The translations under genes and the position numbers were made by a program. Positions 7,852 through 16,464 of a stretch of 59,529 bases of DNA are shown piece after piece (the first letter of the stretch is position 1; each line of letters begins with the position of its first letter). Under the pieces are notes generated by a model, which was given only the letters and a program-made list of their open reading frames with translations, made no database searches and was not told the origin of the DNA. The stretch covers positions 1 to 59,529 of the forward strand of contig HF985602.1 of assembly GCA_000431215.1 (NCBI GenBank), read 5' to 3'. Source of the DNA: Prevotella sp. CAG:1031 (lineage in GTDB: Bacteria > Bacteroidota > Bacteroidia > Bacteroidales > Muribaculaceae).

Positions 7852-9111
7852 TCAGTTGCGGCGGCCGAACGAGGGGTTGACGCGGATGCGGTAGGCCACG
7901 GCTATGGTGGCGGCGCAACAGACCATTGTCCAGATGAAGAACCAGCGGTAGCCGATCTGCTCCTGAAGCCAACCGGCGCCCATGCCGGGCAACATCATGC
8001 CGAGCGCCATGAAGCCTGTGGCGATGGCATAGTGTGAGGTCTTGTATTCGCCCAGAGCATAGTAGATTAGATAGAGGGTATAGGCTGTCGAGCCGAAACC
8101 GTAGCCGAACTGTTCGACTGCCACACAGATATTGACCATGAGCAGCCCCGGCGAGTCGGCGTAGCTGAGATAGACAAACGCCAGACAGGTAAGCGACATG
8201 GCCCACGCCATCGGACGAATCCAGCGGCTTAGGCCGCCGCGCGCCGCAACGATGCCGCCGATAATTCCGCCGGCCATCAGACAGATTACGCCTACTGTTC
8301 CATAAGTCAAGCCGACCTGCGAAGTAGTCAGACCGAGGCCGCCGGCTTCGGGGCTGTCGAGCAGGAAGGGATTTATCAGTTTTACGAGCTGAGCTTCCGG
8401 CAGACGGTAAAGGAGCATAAACGCGAGAGCTATGCCGACATCGGGTTTGCGGAAGAATGTGACGAAGGCCTTCACAAAGTCACTGTCGAACGAGCCGCGC
8501 CGCTGACGGTCGGCGGCCGGACGCGGCAAAACTATGATATGGTATATTGCTATGACTACGAAGAAAGCCGATAGCATCCCCATGGCTGTAGCCCACGCGG
8601 CCGGAATGTCGCCCGTTGTCTTTTCAATATATCCGGCGACAATCACCAGTCCGCCCTGTCCCGCCACCATGGCAATACGGTAGAAGGTAGTGCGTATACC
8701 GACAAACAGCGACTGCCGTTGTTGCGTCAGCGCCAGCATATAGAAGCCGTCGGAGGCAATATCGTGAGTGGCCGAGGCGAAGCCGACAAGCCAGAATGCT
8801 GCCAGAGTTGTCTTGAAGAACGACGGCCCCGGCAACAGAAAAGCTATCGAGGCAAACGCCACTGCAAGAACAATCTCCATCGCCAGCGTCCAGAACCGCT
8901 TCGTCTTTACGATGTCGACAACGGGGCTCCAGAACGGTTTTATGACCCACGGCAGGTAAAGCCAGCCTGTATACAGAGCGATGTCGGCGTTGCCGACTCC
9001 GAGGCGCTTATACATTATCACCGCCACGGTTATGACAGCCACGTATGGCAATCCCTGCGCGAAATAAAGCGTCGGAACCCATGCCCATGGCGATTGCCTG
9101 ATTGCGGCCAT
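7852..9111 (-). CDS. AmpG-like MFS permease (muropeptide/sugar importer)
   Basis: A 419-residue, 12-helix major facilitator protein. The N terminus SPWAWVPTLYFAQGLPYVAV and the following YTGWLYLPWVIKPFWSPVVD are typical of the AmpG/acetyl-CoA-transporter subfamily, which in proteobacteria imports GlcNAc-anhydroMurNAc peptides for wall recycling. ATG 9111 is chosen because its A is also the last base of the preceding gene's stop (TGATG), implying coupling, and because family homology begins there; the open frame to 9231 adds 40 unrelated residues. The fusion partner upstream carries a SpoIID peptidoglycan-lytic domain, which fits a wall-recycling role. The exact substrate is inferred. Confidence 0.82.
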   Translation of the reverse strand: MAAIRQSPWAWVPTLYFAQGLPYVAVITVAVIMYKRLGVGNADIALYTGWLYLPWVIKPFWSPVVDIVKTKRFWTLAMEIVLAVAFASIAFLLPGPSFFKTTLAAFWLVGFASATHDIASDGFYMLALTQQRQSLFVGIRTTFYRIAMVAGQGGLVIVAGYIEKTTGDIPAAWATAMGMLSAFFVVIAIYHIIVLPRPAADRQRRGSFDSDFVKAFVTFFRKPDVGIALAFMLLYRLPEAQLVKLINPFLLDSPEAGGLGLTTSQVGLTYGTVGVICLMAGGIIGGIVAARGGLSRWIRPMAWAMSLTCLAFVYLSYADSPGLLMVNICVAVEQFGYGFGSTAYTLYLIYYALGEYKTSHYAIATGFMALGMMLPGMGAGWLQEQIGYRWFFIWTMVCCAATIAVAYRIRVNPSFGRRN

Positions 9112-12100
9112 CAGTAACGTCGCTCTATCTCCGAGCCGGGATAATAGTGTGACAGAATCCTGCGGAACGGAATACCTTCGTTGGCCATCATGGCGGCGCC
9201 GATCTGACAGAGACCTACACCGTGGCCCCACCCTGCTCCATGGAATATGAAGCGGCCGTCGGCATCGCGGTCGACGATGAAGGCGCTGCTCTTAAGATGG
9301 CTTTCGCTGAGCCAGCGACGTATCTCAAGCTCTTTGCCGACAACGAGACTGCGGCGCGTGCCTGTTACGCGCAGTCTGACAATGCGGCCCGACTCTCCGC
9401 GCTGAAGCGGTTCTATGGCCGTTATCGTTCCGAAATCTATTCCCGACCGACGCCTGACAAGCTCCGAAAGCCCGTCGGCCTCATAACTGACGGTCCAGCG
9501 GAAGAAATCAGGCGTCTCGCGGTCGTAGGCGTTGAGGGCGGCATCGAGAGCCGGAATGTCGGCTGTATTGCAATAGGCATCCGGGCTGCCGAGAATCCAA
9601 CGGCGCGCCTCTTCTTCACGCGTAAGGTCGGGGACATCAGTCTCATCGGCGCTGTCGCGAAGCGGACGCAGATAGTCGTAGTCGACAGGATTCCAACAGT
9701 TTGAGAACCGTTCGAAGACTCCGCCGCAACACTTGCTGAAACGTGCGTCGCAAAGCTTGCCGCCTGAGGTGAGCACCATTCCGCGCGTTGCCTCGACCGC
9801 CTCAACGGCAGCGGCGTTGCCAATGCGAGATAGGCCCTGATAACGCTGACAATGATCGTCGGCGCAGACATCGAAACGTGTATGCTGCGAGCGGTCATAC
9901 CAGCGCACAATCTCTCCGTCGTCATCACGGCGATCGTCGGGGAGCGCCGGGGCGCGCCCTGATTCGAGCTGCGCAAGCACCCAACTGCGCGAAATCACGG
10001 CATGAGCGCGAAGCAGCTGCGGATGGGCGTCGGCACTCATTTCGCTTGAAACCACACTTTTCAGATAATCTTCGACACTGACAACATTGATAGCGGTTAT
10101 TCCGCCATTGCCGTCGCCGGCAATAGTCAGAGAGCCGGTGAATATCTGACGTTCTATGCGATGCCAGTGGAAATCTATGCCTATCGGCACTCTCGCAATG
10201 GCAAAACGAGATGGAAATCCGATCAGCGGTGTCAGCACCAGCGGCTCGGCTATCTCGGCGGCCTCGAAAGTGTGAGGGCCGCGGTAGAGCCGCCCCGAGA
10301 GATCGCGGAAAGGAGTTATGAAGTCGATGTCGAGTCTGGAAGCCGTCACTATTCCCACGCGCAGTGTCGGAGTCTCCACAACCGGACAGGTTTCCTGCAG
10401 AATACCTGCGAGTGTGGCGGAATCTATCCGTTCGAAGTCGGCTTTTACAGGTGTGATAACCGATCCTGCAAGATCGAGAGAGGCCGGACTGACACGCATC
10501 TCGGGATAGCATTTCGGACGATGGGCCGTGCGGCGGAACACAAGAAACTCAACATTTCCGTCGACACTGCGCGCCATGACGTTGAGCATCTCGTCATTTC
10601 CGATGGCAGCCACCCCTTCGGGAGTGGTCAGCCGCAGGGCGCGCGGCTGATAGCCCCAGTTGATGACAGCGTTCTTGACTATCTGGAAGTGGAAATGATC
10701 GGGGGCCGACGCACCGCAGCGAGCCCCGTTGAAGAACACAGTATAGCCCGGCAGCTGCGCGGCAAGTCGGGCCATCTGGCGTTCTCGGCCGCGAAGCCGT
10801 TGAGGCTGATGGCGTTTGGCGACGACAGTGAAATGCTGATGATGTATCGGAAACGGATTGACAAGCAGTTTCAGGTCTTCCCACAATAAAGCGGTCTGCT
10901 CGCCGGGACGGTTTTTGTCGCAGAGAAAACAGGGGCGCGCGGCAATCGCGGCCGCAGTCATAGACGCGCAGGTCGACCCCGCCCGTGAACGGTTATGATA
11001 GATGGTAAACACCTGTCCTCCGACGTCGAGAGTCTTTGTCTCGACAGCGGCAAGTGCCTCATAACGGGCGGCAGCGACAGGCCACACTGAAATCTGGCTG
11101 TCGAAAAAACGTGTCAGCCGCTCGGGCGACAGTTTGAGTCGTGAAAGCAATGCCTCGGTGCGCACCGAGTCTTTGTATGCGTTGTTTAGATTCACGATGT
11201 CGGGCGTAGGCGAGGCATCGCTGTTGCCGCTCCAGCGGCGACAAAGGTAGAGCGAATCAAAGATGCGCGCAATTCTGTGACGCCCGCTGATAGCGAGCGC
11301 GGCGGCATAGTCTTCGCCATAACTGACGTCGGGGAAGCCGAACCTGCGGATAACAGGGGTGAAAAACGCGCGCGGAGCTCCGAGTCCGTTGATGCGCAGG
11401 GCATTGTTGGGGCCATTGCCGTCGGTCCATTCGCTGTGGTCGATGAGACCGGGAGGTATCGTATTGAGATCGAAATCGGTCAGCGTGTATGAGCCGATAA
11501 CCATTGCTGCGCCTGTCGCGCGAAAAGTATCGACAATCCGCTGCAGAGTGTCGGGCGAACTGTAGAGGTCATCGCTGTCGAGCTGGACGGCGAACCGACC
11601 GCAGAGGGGGCTGTCGACGGCGATATTCCAGCAACCGCCTATGCCATGCCCTTTCTCGGCAGGAACAATGTGGACAACCCGCGAATCAGCGGCGGCAATG
11701 CTTTCGATAAGCTCTGTCGTTCCATCGGTCGAATAGTTGTCGACCACGATGACATTGAACTGGAAACCGGTTTTCTGAGACAATGCCGAGCGAATGGCGT
11801 CGCCGACTGTCTTATGTCGGTTCCTGACGGGAATAACAACCGATGCCTCGACCCCAAAATCTCCCTCGTTGAGATCAACCGGGTCGAGAGCCGAAGTGTC
11901 GACAAGAGCACCAACTTCATCAAGATGCTCGGTGACAGCCTTTTCAAGTTCTATCTGAACCGAGCGATTACGCGGATCTACATAGTCGAACTGACCTTCC
12001 CGGCCGCACCCTGCGGCTTCAAGGTTGTAAAGGGGCTCGGCAATATGGACGATGCGTCCCTTCCGCGAGGCGGCGAGCACAAGCCGATAAATATCGACGC

Positions 12101-12350
12101 GCGAAGGACGTTCGGGAAATTCTCTGAGAAGCGAACTGTCGGCAGCGATCAGAGGCCCGAAATCGAAATCATCGCGCAAAGCGCCTTCTGCGCGGTCGAT
12201 TAGGCGGACGCGGTTGCCTTCGGCATCGAGATAGTCGCTATAGAGCAATGCGACATCTGAAGCGGCACTGTCGGCGGCGGCGCGTAGGCGCGGCGAATCA
12301 GCCGGAGAGCCTGCTCCGACCGAAACGAGGGTCATACGGCCCACGCTCAT
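9111..12350 (-). CDS. Three-part fusion: GT2 glycosyltransferase - DUF4922/HIT-like - SpoIID/LytB domain
   Basis: A 1079-residue protein. Residues 30-150 look like the tail of a degenerate glycosyltransferase (SDYLDAEGNRV). Residues 168-375 form a GT2 domain: VVIPVRNRHKTVGDAI, the DSDD metal motif at 258-261 and YGEDYA at 344. Residues 440-640 are a HIT-like nucleotide-binding domain of the DUF4922 kind, with CFLC at 474 and HFHFQ at 552. Residues 660-1079 are a SpoIID-type lytic transglycosylase domain with its glutamate in VVSSEM (Glu770) and the terminal GWGHGVGLCQIGAAMM. There is no signal peptide, odd for SpoIID domains, which normally act outside the membrane. It overlaps the EEP gene by four bases and the permease by one. 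Confidence 0.85.
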   Translation of the reverse strand: MSVGRMTLVSVGAGSPADSPRLRAAADSAASDVALLYSDYLDAEGNRVRLIDRAEGALRDDFDFGPLIAADSSLLREFPERPSRVDIYRLVLAASRKGRIVHIAEPLYNLEAAGCGREGQFDYVDPRNRSVQIELEKAVTEHLDEVGALVDTSALDPVDLNEGDFGVEASVVIPVRNRHKTVGDAIRSALSQKTGFQFNVIVVDNYSTDGTTELIESIAAADSRVVHIVPAEKGHGIGGCWNIAVDSPLCGRFAVQLDSDDLYSSPDTLQRIVDTFRATGAAMVIGSYTLTDFDLNTIPPGLIDHSEWTDGNGPNNALRINGLGAPRAFFTPVIRRFGFPDVSYGEDYAAALAISGRHRIARIFDSLYLCRRWSGNSDASPTPDIVNLNNAYKDSVRTEALLSRLKLSPERLTRFFDSQISVWPVAAARYEALAAVETKTLDVGGQVFTIYHNRSRAGSTCASMTAAAIAARPCFLCDKNRPGEQTALLWEDLKLLVNPFPIHHQHFTVVAKRHQPQRLRGRERQMARLAAQLPGYTVFFNGARCGASAPDHFHFQIVKNAVINWGYQPRALRLTTPEGVAAIGNDEMLNVMARSVDGNVEFLVFRRTAHRPKCYPEMRVSPASLDLAGSVITPVKADFERIDSATLAGILQETCPVVETPTLRVGIVTASRLDIDFITPFRDLSGRLYRGPHTFEAAEIAEPLVLTPLIGFPSRFAIARVPIGIDFHWHRIERQIFTGSLTIAGDGNGGITAINVVSVEDYLKSVVSSEMSADAHPQLLRAHAVISRSWVLAQLESGRAPALPDDRRDDDGEIVRWYDRSQHTRFDVCADDHCQRYQGLSRIGNAAAVEAVEATRGMVLTSGGKLCDARFSKCCGGVFERFSNCWNPVDYDYLRPLRDSADETDVPDLTREEEARRWILGSPDAYCNTADIPALDAALNAYDRETPDFFRWTVSYEADGLSELVRRRSGIDFGTITAIEPLQRGESGRIVRLRVTGTRRSLVVGKELEIRRWLSESHLKSSAFIVDRDADGRFIFHGAGWGHGVGLCQIGAAMMANEGIPFRRILSHYYPGSEIERRY

Positions 12351-13390
12351 TTTTCAAGCATTAGGAAAATCTCGGTCGGGAAGTGGTCGCTGTAGCCGTT
12401 GAGCCACACTCCGGCTGAAAATGTGCGGTGAGGCGAGCCCTGGCGCTGACCTTCGCGGGTAATGAGGAAGTCGAAATTATCGACACGACATTTCCAGTAT
12501 TTCAGATGTCCGGGACGCGCTTTGTCGGCGAGATTTCCCGATATAATTATCTGATCGAAAAGATTCCAAGCCCCTTTATAGGCAAGTGTTCCTATTCCCT
12601 TGTCGATAAGCTTCCACCAGGGATTGTAGAAGCCGTGGGCTGCGGCATCTTTGGCTTCCTTTTTGCCACCGAGCACTTTTGCCGCCGATTTGTCGAACGG
12701 ATCATCATTGAGGTCGCCCATGACAACAACGCCCTGATCGGGGTGGATGCGCCAGATCGAATCGGCAATCTGTTTCGACAGCGCCGCAGCTGCCTCGCGG
12801 AGGTAGCTGCTCTGTTCCTGACCGCCCAGACGCGAAGGCCAGTGGTTGACGATGATATTTATCGTGTCGGGGCCAAGCTGACCGGTCACACAGAGCTGAT
12901 CGCGGGTCCGGAACGTCGGATAACCCTCGATAGTCAGCCGGTGGTTAGTGACATTGACAGGCTTGAACTGACGCGGGTCGTAAAGCAGTCCGACGTCGAC
13001 ACCGCGGCGATCGGGGCTGTCGTGGTGGATGATCTGATACATCCGACCTCTGACATCCCTGGCCTTGACAAGATCCTCGAGCACACTGCGGTTCTCTATC
13101 TCGCTGACTCCGATGACAGCCGGCCCGTTAGGGGTCGTCTTAGATGTCATATTGGCTATGGTATAGGCCAGATTATTGATTTTCGACCAATATTTGTCGC
13201 TGTTCCACTGTCGCTGTCCGCGCGGCGAGAACTCGAGGTCATATTTGCCGTTGTTGTTAATCGTGTCGAACAGGTTCTCAAGATTATAGAAAGCAAGCCC
13301 ATAGATGCGGAACTGCTTCTTGGCGGGCTGCTGCGCGGCAACTCCGAGAGCTATCGCCAACGCCAGCGCTACTGACAGTAATTTCTTCAT
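12347..13390 (-). CDS. Secreted endonuclease/exonuclease/phosphatase (EEP) family protein
   Basis: A 347-residue protein with a signal peptide (1-19, ending GVAAQ) and an EEP fold like that of DNase I, exonuclease III and sphingomyelinases. Recognisable elements are LAFYNLENLFDT (metal-binding Asn/Glu), IGVSEIENRSVLEDL (catalytic Glu), VVMGDLNDDPFDKSA and the C-terminal YSDHFPTEI carrying the Asp-His pair. All catalytic positions appear intact. A periplasmic or extracellular nuclease or phosphodiesterase is likely; the substrate is open. It is the first gene of the operon with the SpoIID fusion and the AmpG-like permease. Confidence 0.88.
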   Translation of the reverse strand: MKKLLSVALALAIALGVAAQQPAKKQFRIYGLAFYNLENLFDTINNNGKYDLEFSPRGQRQWNSDKYWSKINNLAYTIANMTSKTTPNGPAVIGVSEIENRSVLEDLVKARDVRGRMYQIIHHDSPDRRGVDVGLLYDPRQFKPVNVTNHRLTIEGYPTFRTRDQLCVTGQLGPDTINIIVNHWPSRLGGQEQSSYLREAAAALSKQIADSIWRIHPDQGVVVMGDLNDDPFDKSAAKVLGGKKEAKDAAAHGFYNPWWKLIDKGIGTLAYKGAWNLFDQIIISGNLADKARPGHLKYWKCRVDNFDFLITREGQRQGSPHRTFSAGVWLNGYSDHFPTEIFLMLEK

Positions 13391-13435
13391 TATTCAGGGG
13401 TTGAGGATATAAGGTTATCTTTTTTGAGGGAATGA

Positions 13436-13876
13436 TCAGCGGAATGTTACAAGGCGGTTAAACACGAAGTTGGCCACCGTATAAACTCCCATTCCTATAA
13501 TTGTCGCCAGACCATAGCCCGAAATCATTGTAAATCCGAGATTCCAGACGAGCATTCCGAACTGCATCGGGGTCGTCAGTGTCCACGTAACCAGAAACTG
13601 TATTCCGTAGCAGAGCAGGAAACCGACGGCGAACTTGAGTCCTTCGGCTGCCGCGCGGTTCCCCTTGACCCGAGAGTTGAAAACCCACAGTTTGTTCCAG
13701 ACAAACGAGTTGATGAGCCCGGCGACGTAGCCGATGCCGTTGCTGACCCACTGGTTAACGCCCCACTGGCTCTTGCAGAGATATATGACCACGAGTGTCA
13801 CAAGCGTATTCATGACACCGACAATCAGATATCGCAGGAACTGCCTGACGGCAGGGCGCCTAAGGTCAATTTTCAT
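13436..13876 (-). CDS. GtrA family membrane protein
   Basis: A 146-residue protein with four transmembrane helices. The opening RRPAVRQFLRYLIVGVMNT and the internal INSFVWNKLWVF plus C-terminal FVFNRLVTF are hallmarks of GtrA/DPMS-like proteins. These are thought to flip or partner polyprenyl-phosphate-linked sugars for envelope glycan decoration. ATG 13876 overlaps the nth stop (ATGA), so the pair is probably coupled; the open frame to 13954 adds a non-conserved leader. No glycosyltransferase partner adjoins it directly, but a GT-C-like enzyme and polyprenyl-phosphate phosphoribosyltransferase lie about 15 kb away. Confidence 0.88.
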   Translation of the reverse strand: MKIDLRRPAVRQFLRYLIVGVMNTLVTLVVIYLCKSQWGVNQWVSNGIGYVAGLINSFVWNKLWVFNSRVKGNRAAAEGLKFAVGFLLCYGIQFLVTWTLTTPMQFGMLVWNLGFTMISGYGLATIIGMGVYTVANFVFNRLVTFR

Positions 13877-14517
13877 GATTTGTTGTTTTTTATGTAATAC
13901 CGACATATCCTGACGAGGCCACACTCTCTGCACAATGGCCGACGGGCCTTGCAAGTGTAACGGCCGTGGAGAATAAGCCAGTGGTGGAACCGGCCGACAA
14001 TCTCGGGAGGGAGGTGTCGCATCAGAGCCCGCTCAGTTGCCAGAGGCGTGGTACAGCCGGTGGTAAGACCTATGCGGTCGCTGACCCGGAATACATGTGT
14101 GTCGACGGGCATCGCCGCACGTCCGAACTCAACACAGAGAATGACGTTGGCCGTCTTGCGTCCAACGCCGGGAATCGTCAGCAGAGAATCGATGTCGGAA
14201 GGCACCTCGCCGCCGAAATCGCTGACGAGCTTGCGTGCCATACCAAGCAGCGACTTTGTCTTATTATTCGGGTAAGAACACGATTTTATCAGTTCATAGA
14301 CCTGTTCGGGAGTTGCCCCGGCAAGCGCCTCGGCCGTAGGGAATGCCTCGAAAAGAGCGGGTGTGATCATATTGACACGCTTGTCTGTGCATTGCGCCGA
14401 CAATATGACAGCTACCAGAAGCTCGTAAGGCGTCTTGTAATGCAGCTCGGTCTGCGGTTCGGGCATCACTGCCTCGAACCACTCGCGCGCGCTTTCGTAT
14501 CGCTCCTTTACGGTCAT
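13873..14517 (-). CDS. nth: Endonuclease III (DNA glycosylase/AP lyase)
   Basis: Removes oxidised pyrimidines and nicks the abasic site in base-excision repair. 214 residues, as in E. coli. The helix-hairpin-helix LLTIPGVGRKTAN carries the catalytic Lys121, and Asp139 lies in PVDTHVFRVSDR. The four cluster cysteines are Cys189, Cys196, Cys199 and Cys205 with the exact C-x6-C-x2-C-x5-C spacing for the [4Fe-4S] cluster. It lies between pheS and gtrA, 9 bases after pheS, and overlaps gtrA by four bases. Confidence 0.97.
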   Translation of the reverse strand: MTVKERYESAREWFEAVMPEPQTELHYKTPYELLVAVILSAQCTDKRVNMITPALFEAFPTAEALAGATPEQVYELIKSCSYPNNKTKSLLGMARKLVSDFGGEVPSDIDSLLTIPGVGRKTANVILCVEFGRAAMPVDTHVFRVSDRIGLTTGCTTPLATERALMRHLPPEIVGRFHHWLILHGRYTCKARRPLCRECGLVRICRYYIKNNKS

Positions 14518-14526
14518 GGCCTGGCG

Positions 14527-15552
14527 TTAATGGGCGCTGCGGAACTGATTGAGGAATGTCGTATCGTTCTCGCTGAACATTCTGAGGTCTTTGACCTGAT
14601 ATTTCAGATTCGTGATACGCTCGATTCCCATTCCTAAGGCAAAGCCGGTATATTCCTTCGAGTCGATGCCACATGAGTCGAGTACGTTCGGATCGACCAT
14701 ACCGCAGCCGAGAATCTCGACCCAGCCGGTTCCCTTGCAGAACCCGCAGCCTTTTCCTCCGCAGAGGTTACATGAGATATCCATCTCGGCGCTCGGTTCG
14801 GTAAACGGGAAATAGCTTGGGCGCAGGCGTATGCGGGTCTCGGGGCCGAACATCTCGCGGGCGAAATAGAGAAGAGTCTGCTTCAGGTCGGCGAACGACA
14901 CGTCGCGGTCGACATACAGAGCCTCGACCTGATGGAAGAAACAGTGGGCTCGCGCCGAAATAGCCTCGTTGCGGTAGACTCGACCCGGGCAGATAATTCT
15001 GATGGGCGGTTTCGTGGTCTCCATCACGCGGCTCTGGACGCTCGACGTGTGGGTGCGCAGCAGAACGTCAGGATTACGGCCGATAAAGAAAGTGTCCTGC
15101 ATATCGCGTGCGGGATGGTCGGCAGCGAAGTTCAGCGACGAGAAAACGTGCCAGTCGTCCTCGATCTCGGGGCCTTCGGCAATCGAGAATCCGAGACGCG
15201 AGAAGATGCTAATAATCTCTTCGCGCACAAGGCTCAGCGGATGGCGCGAGCCTAACGGGAGCGAGGCAGCGGTGCGCGTCAGGTCGAGAGCGGCGGCTTC
15301 TTCTTTCGACGCGGCGGCGTTGACAGCGTCGCGCAGCGAGTTGATTTTATCTAACGCAACGGCCTTAAGGGCGTTGAGAGCCTGACCGGCAGCGCGTTTC
15401 TCTTCGGGCGAAAGACCGCGGAACTCATCGACAAGCGCCTGCACTTCACCTTTCTTGCTTATATATTTTATGCGCAGCTCCTCGACCTCGTCGAGAGTGG
15501 CGGCGGTCAGACCCTCTATACGGGCCTGCAATTCTTGAATTTTCTGGATCAT
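14527..15552 (-). CDS. pheS: Phenylalanyl-tRNA synthetase alpha subunit
   Basis: Catalytic alpha subunit of the alpha2-beta2 class II enzyme that charges tRNA-Phe. 341 residues with an N-terminal coiled-coil (about 1-95) that contacts tRNA. The catalytic core begins HPLSLVREEIISIF, with motif 2 around CPGRVYRNEAISARAHCFFHQVE (shortened here to its key residues Arg, Asn-Glu and His-Phe-His-Gln). Motif 3 is FALGMGIERI. PSYFPFTEPSAE is the phenylalanine pocket. The beta subunit gene is not in this window, so the two subunits are unlinked, as in other Bacteroidales. It heads the pheS-nth-gtrA operon. Confidence 0.97.
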   Translation of the reverse strand: MIQKIQELQARIEGLTAATLDEVEELRIKYISKKGEVQALVDEFRGLSPEEKRAAGQALNALKAVALDKINSLRDAVNAAASKEEAAALDLTRTAASLPLGSRHPLSLVREEIISIFSRLGFSIAEGPEIEDDWHVFSSLNFAADHPARDMQDTFFIGRNPDVLLRTHTSSVQSRVMETTKPPIRIICPGRVYRNEAISARAHCFFHQVEALYVDRDVSFADLKQTLLYFAREMFGPETRIRLRPSYFPFTEPSAEMDISCNLCGGKGCGFCKGTGWVEILGCGMVDPNVLDSCGIDSKEYTGFALGMGIERITNLKYQVKDLRMFSENDTTFLNQFRSAH

Positions 15553-15571
15553 TGCAATGGTTTATTGGCTG

Positions 15572-15603
15572 CAAAGTTAGCGAAAAAGGGTTGAATACGC
15601 AAA
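15572..15603 (-). promoter_or_regulatory. Predicted promoter of pheS
   Basis: On the minus strand TTTG (15603-15600), a 20-base spacer and TAACTTTG (15579-15572) are a near-perfect Bacteroidetes promoter. The start is expected near 15566, leaving a leader of about 14 bases before the pheS ATG at 15552. Confidence 0.75.
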
Positions 15604-15609
15604 AATACG

Positions 15610-16224
15610 TTACAGCTCCAGACGCCCTGCGCCTTGCCTCAGAATCTCGGGCATCGACGAGTCGGTCAGATCGACAACGGTCGACGGTTCTGAGCCGCCT
15701 TCGCCTCCATCGAGCATAAGATCGGCCACCGACGCGTACTTTACGGCCACAGGTTCTGACCCCGGGCCATCTTCCTCTATCTCTTCAGGCGTCATCGCCG
15801 TCGTCGACAACAACGGGGCGCCCAGAGCCTCGGCCAATGCGCGCGGAATTGGATTGTCGGGCACTCTCACACCGACAACCTTACGCCCTTTGAAAACTTT
15901 CGGCAATGTCGTCGAAGCAGGCAGAAGCAGAGTGAACGGCCCGGGGAGCACGCGCTTCATAAGCTCGAACGCGCGGTTGTCTATTCTGGCATATTCGCTG
16001 GCCTGCGAAATATCGGCACACACTATGCTGAGACTGTTGCGACGCGGGTCGATACCCTTCATGCGGCAGATTTTTTCGATGGCGCGGTTGTTGAGCGCAT
16101 CGCATCCGAGCGCATACAGTCCGTCGGTTGGATATATAACCAACCCTCCGTCGCGAAGTGTCCCGACAGCTTCGTCGATAGAACGCGAGTTGATGCTTGA
16201 AGGATAAATTCTCAGTATGTTCAT
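15610..16224 (-). CDS. YrdC/Sua5/YciO family protein (second paralogue)
   Basis: A 204-residue YrdC-domain protein of the YciO type. YPTDGLYALGCDALNNRA and GIDPRRNSLSIVCADIS match the nucleotide-binding core. The STSAN element of true TsaC reads STTAM here. YciO proteins are related to TsaC but are much less active in t6A synthesis, so the role is uncertain; TsaC proper is at 6525-7103. ATG 16224 is chosen because homology starts at ILRIYPSSINS; the open frame to 16290 runs through a leader hairpin. Confidence 0.85.
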   Translation of the reverse strand: MNILRIYPSSINSRSIDEAVGTLRDGGLVIYPTDGLYALGCDALNNRAIEKICRMKGIDPRRNSLSIVCADISQASEYARIDNRAFELMKRVLPGPFTLLLPASTTLPKVFKGRKVVGVRVPDNPIPRALAEALGAPLLSTTAMTPEEIEEDGPGSEPVAVKYASVADLMLDGGEGGSEPSTVVDLTDSSMPEILRQGAGRLEL

Positions 16225-16264
16225 GGCTTTAAATTCTGATTTATAATTTTTTATAAAAATAAAT

Positions 16265-16288
16265 GAGAAATGTCTCGCGACATCTCTC
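16265..16288 (-). terminator. Hairpin with U-rich tail in the yciO leader
   Basis: Arms GAGAaATGTC and GACATcTCTC (one mismatch) close a four-base TCGC loop. Read on the minus strand the stem is followed by ATTTATTTTTATAAAA, so it looks like an intrinsic terminator placed 40 bases before the yciO ATG and about 48 bases after a predicted -7 box. It could be an attenuator, the end of a small RNA, or a plain leader hairpin. Confidence 0.45.
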
Positions 16289-16335
16289 ACTCTTAAACCT
16301 TTATCTTAATCTAATACTATGAAAAACACACACTG

Positions 16336-16343
16336 CAAAGGTA
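16336..16343 (-). promoter_or_regulatory. Predicted -7 element for the yciO transcript
   Basis: TACCTTTG on the minus strand fits TAnnTTTG. It would give a leader of about 105 bases containing the hairpin at 16265-16288. No clear -33 match is present. Confidence 0.4.
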
Positions 16344-16464
16344 AGCATATTTGTTAAATCTGCAATAGCATCACAGTATCGATTAACATAATTTCACTTA
16401 AATATCATTTATCGTTGCCCATGCCGGGATATGGGATAAAAGAGGCACGATGAAAAATGCAGGC

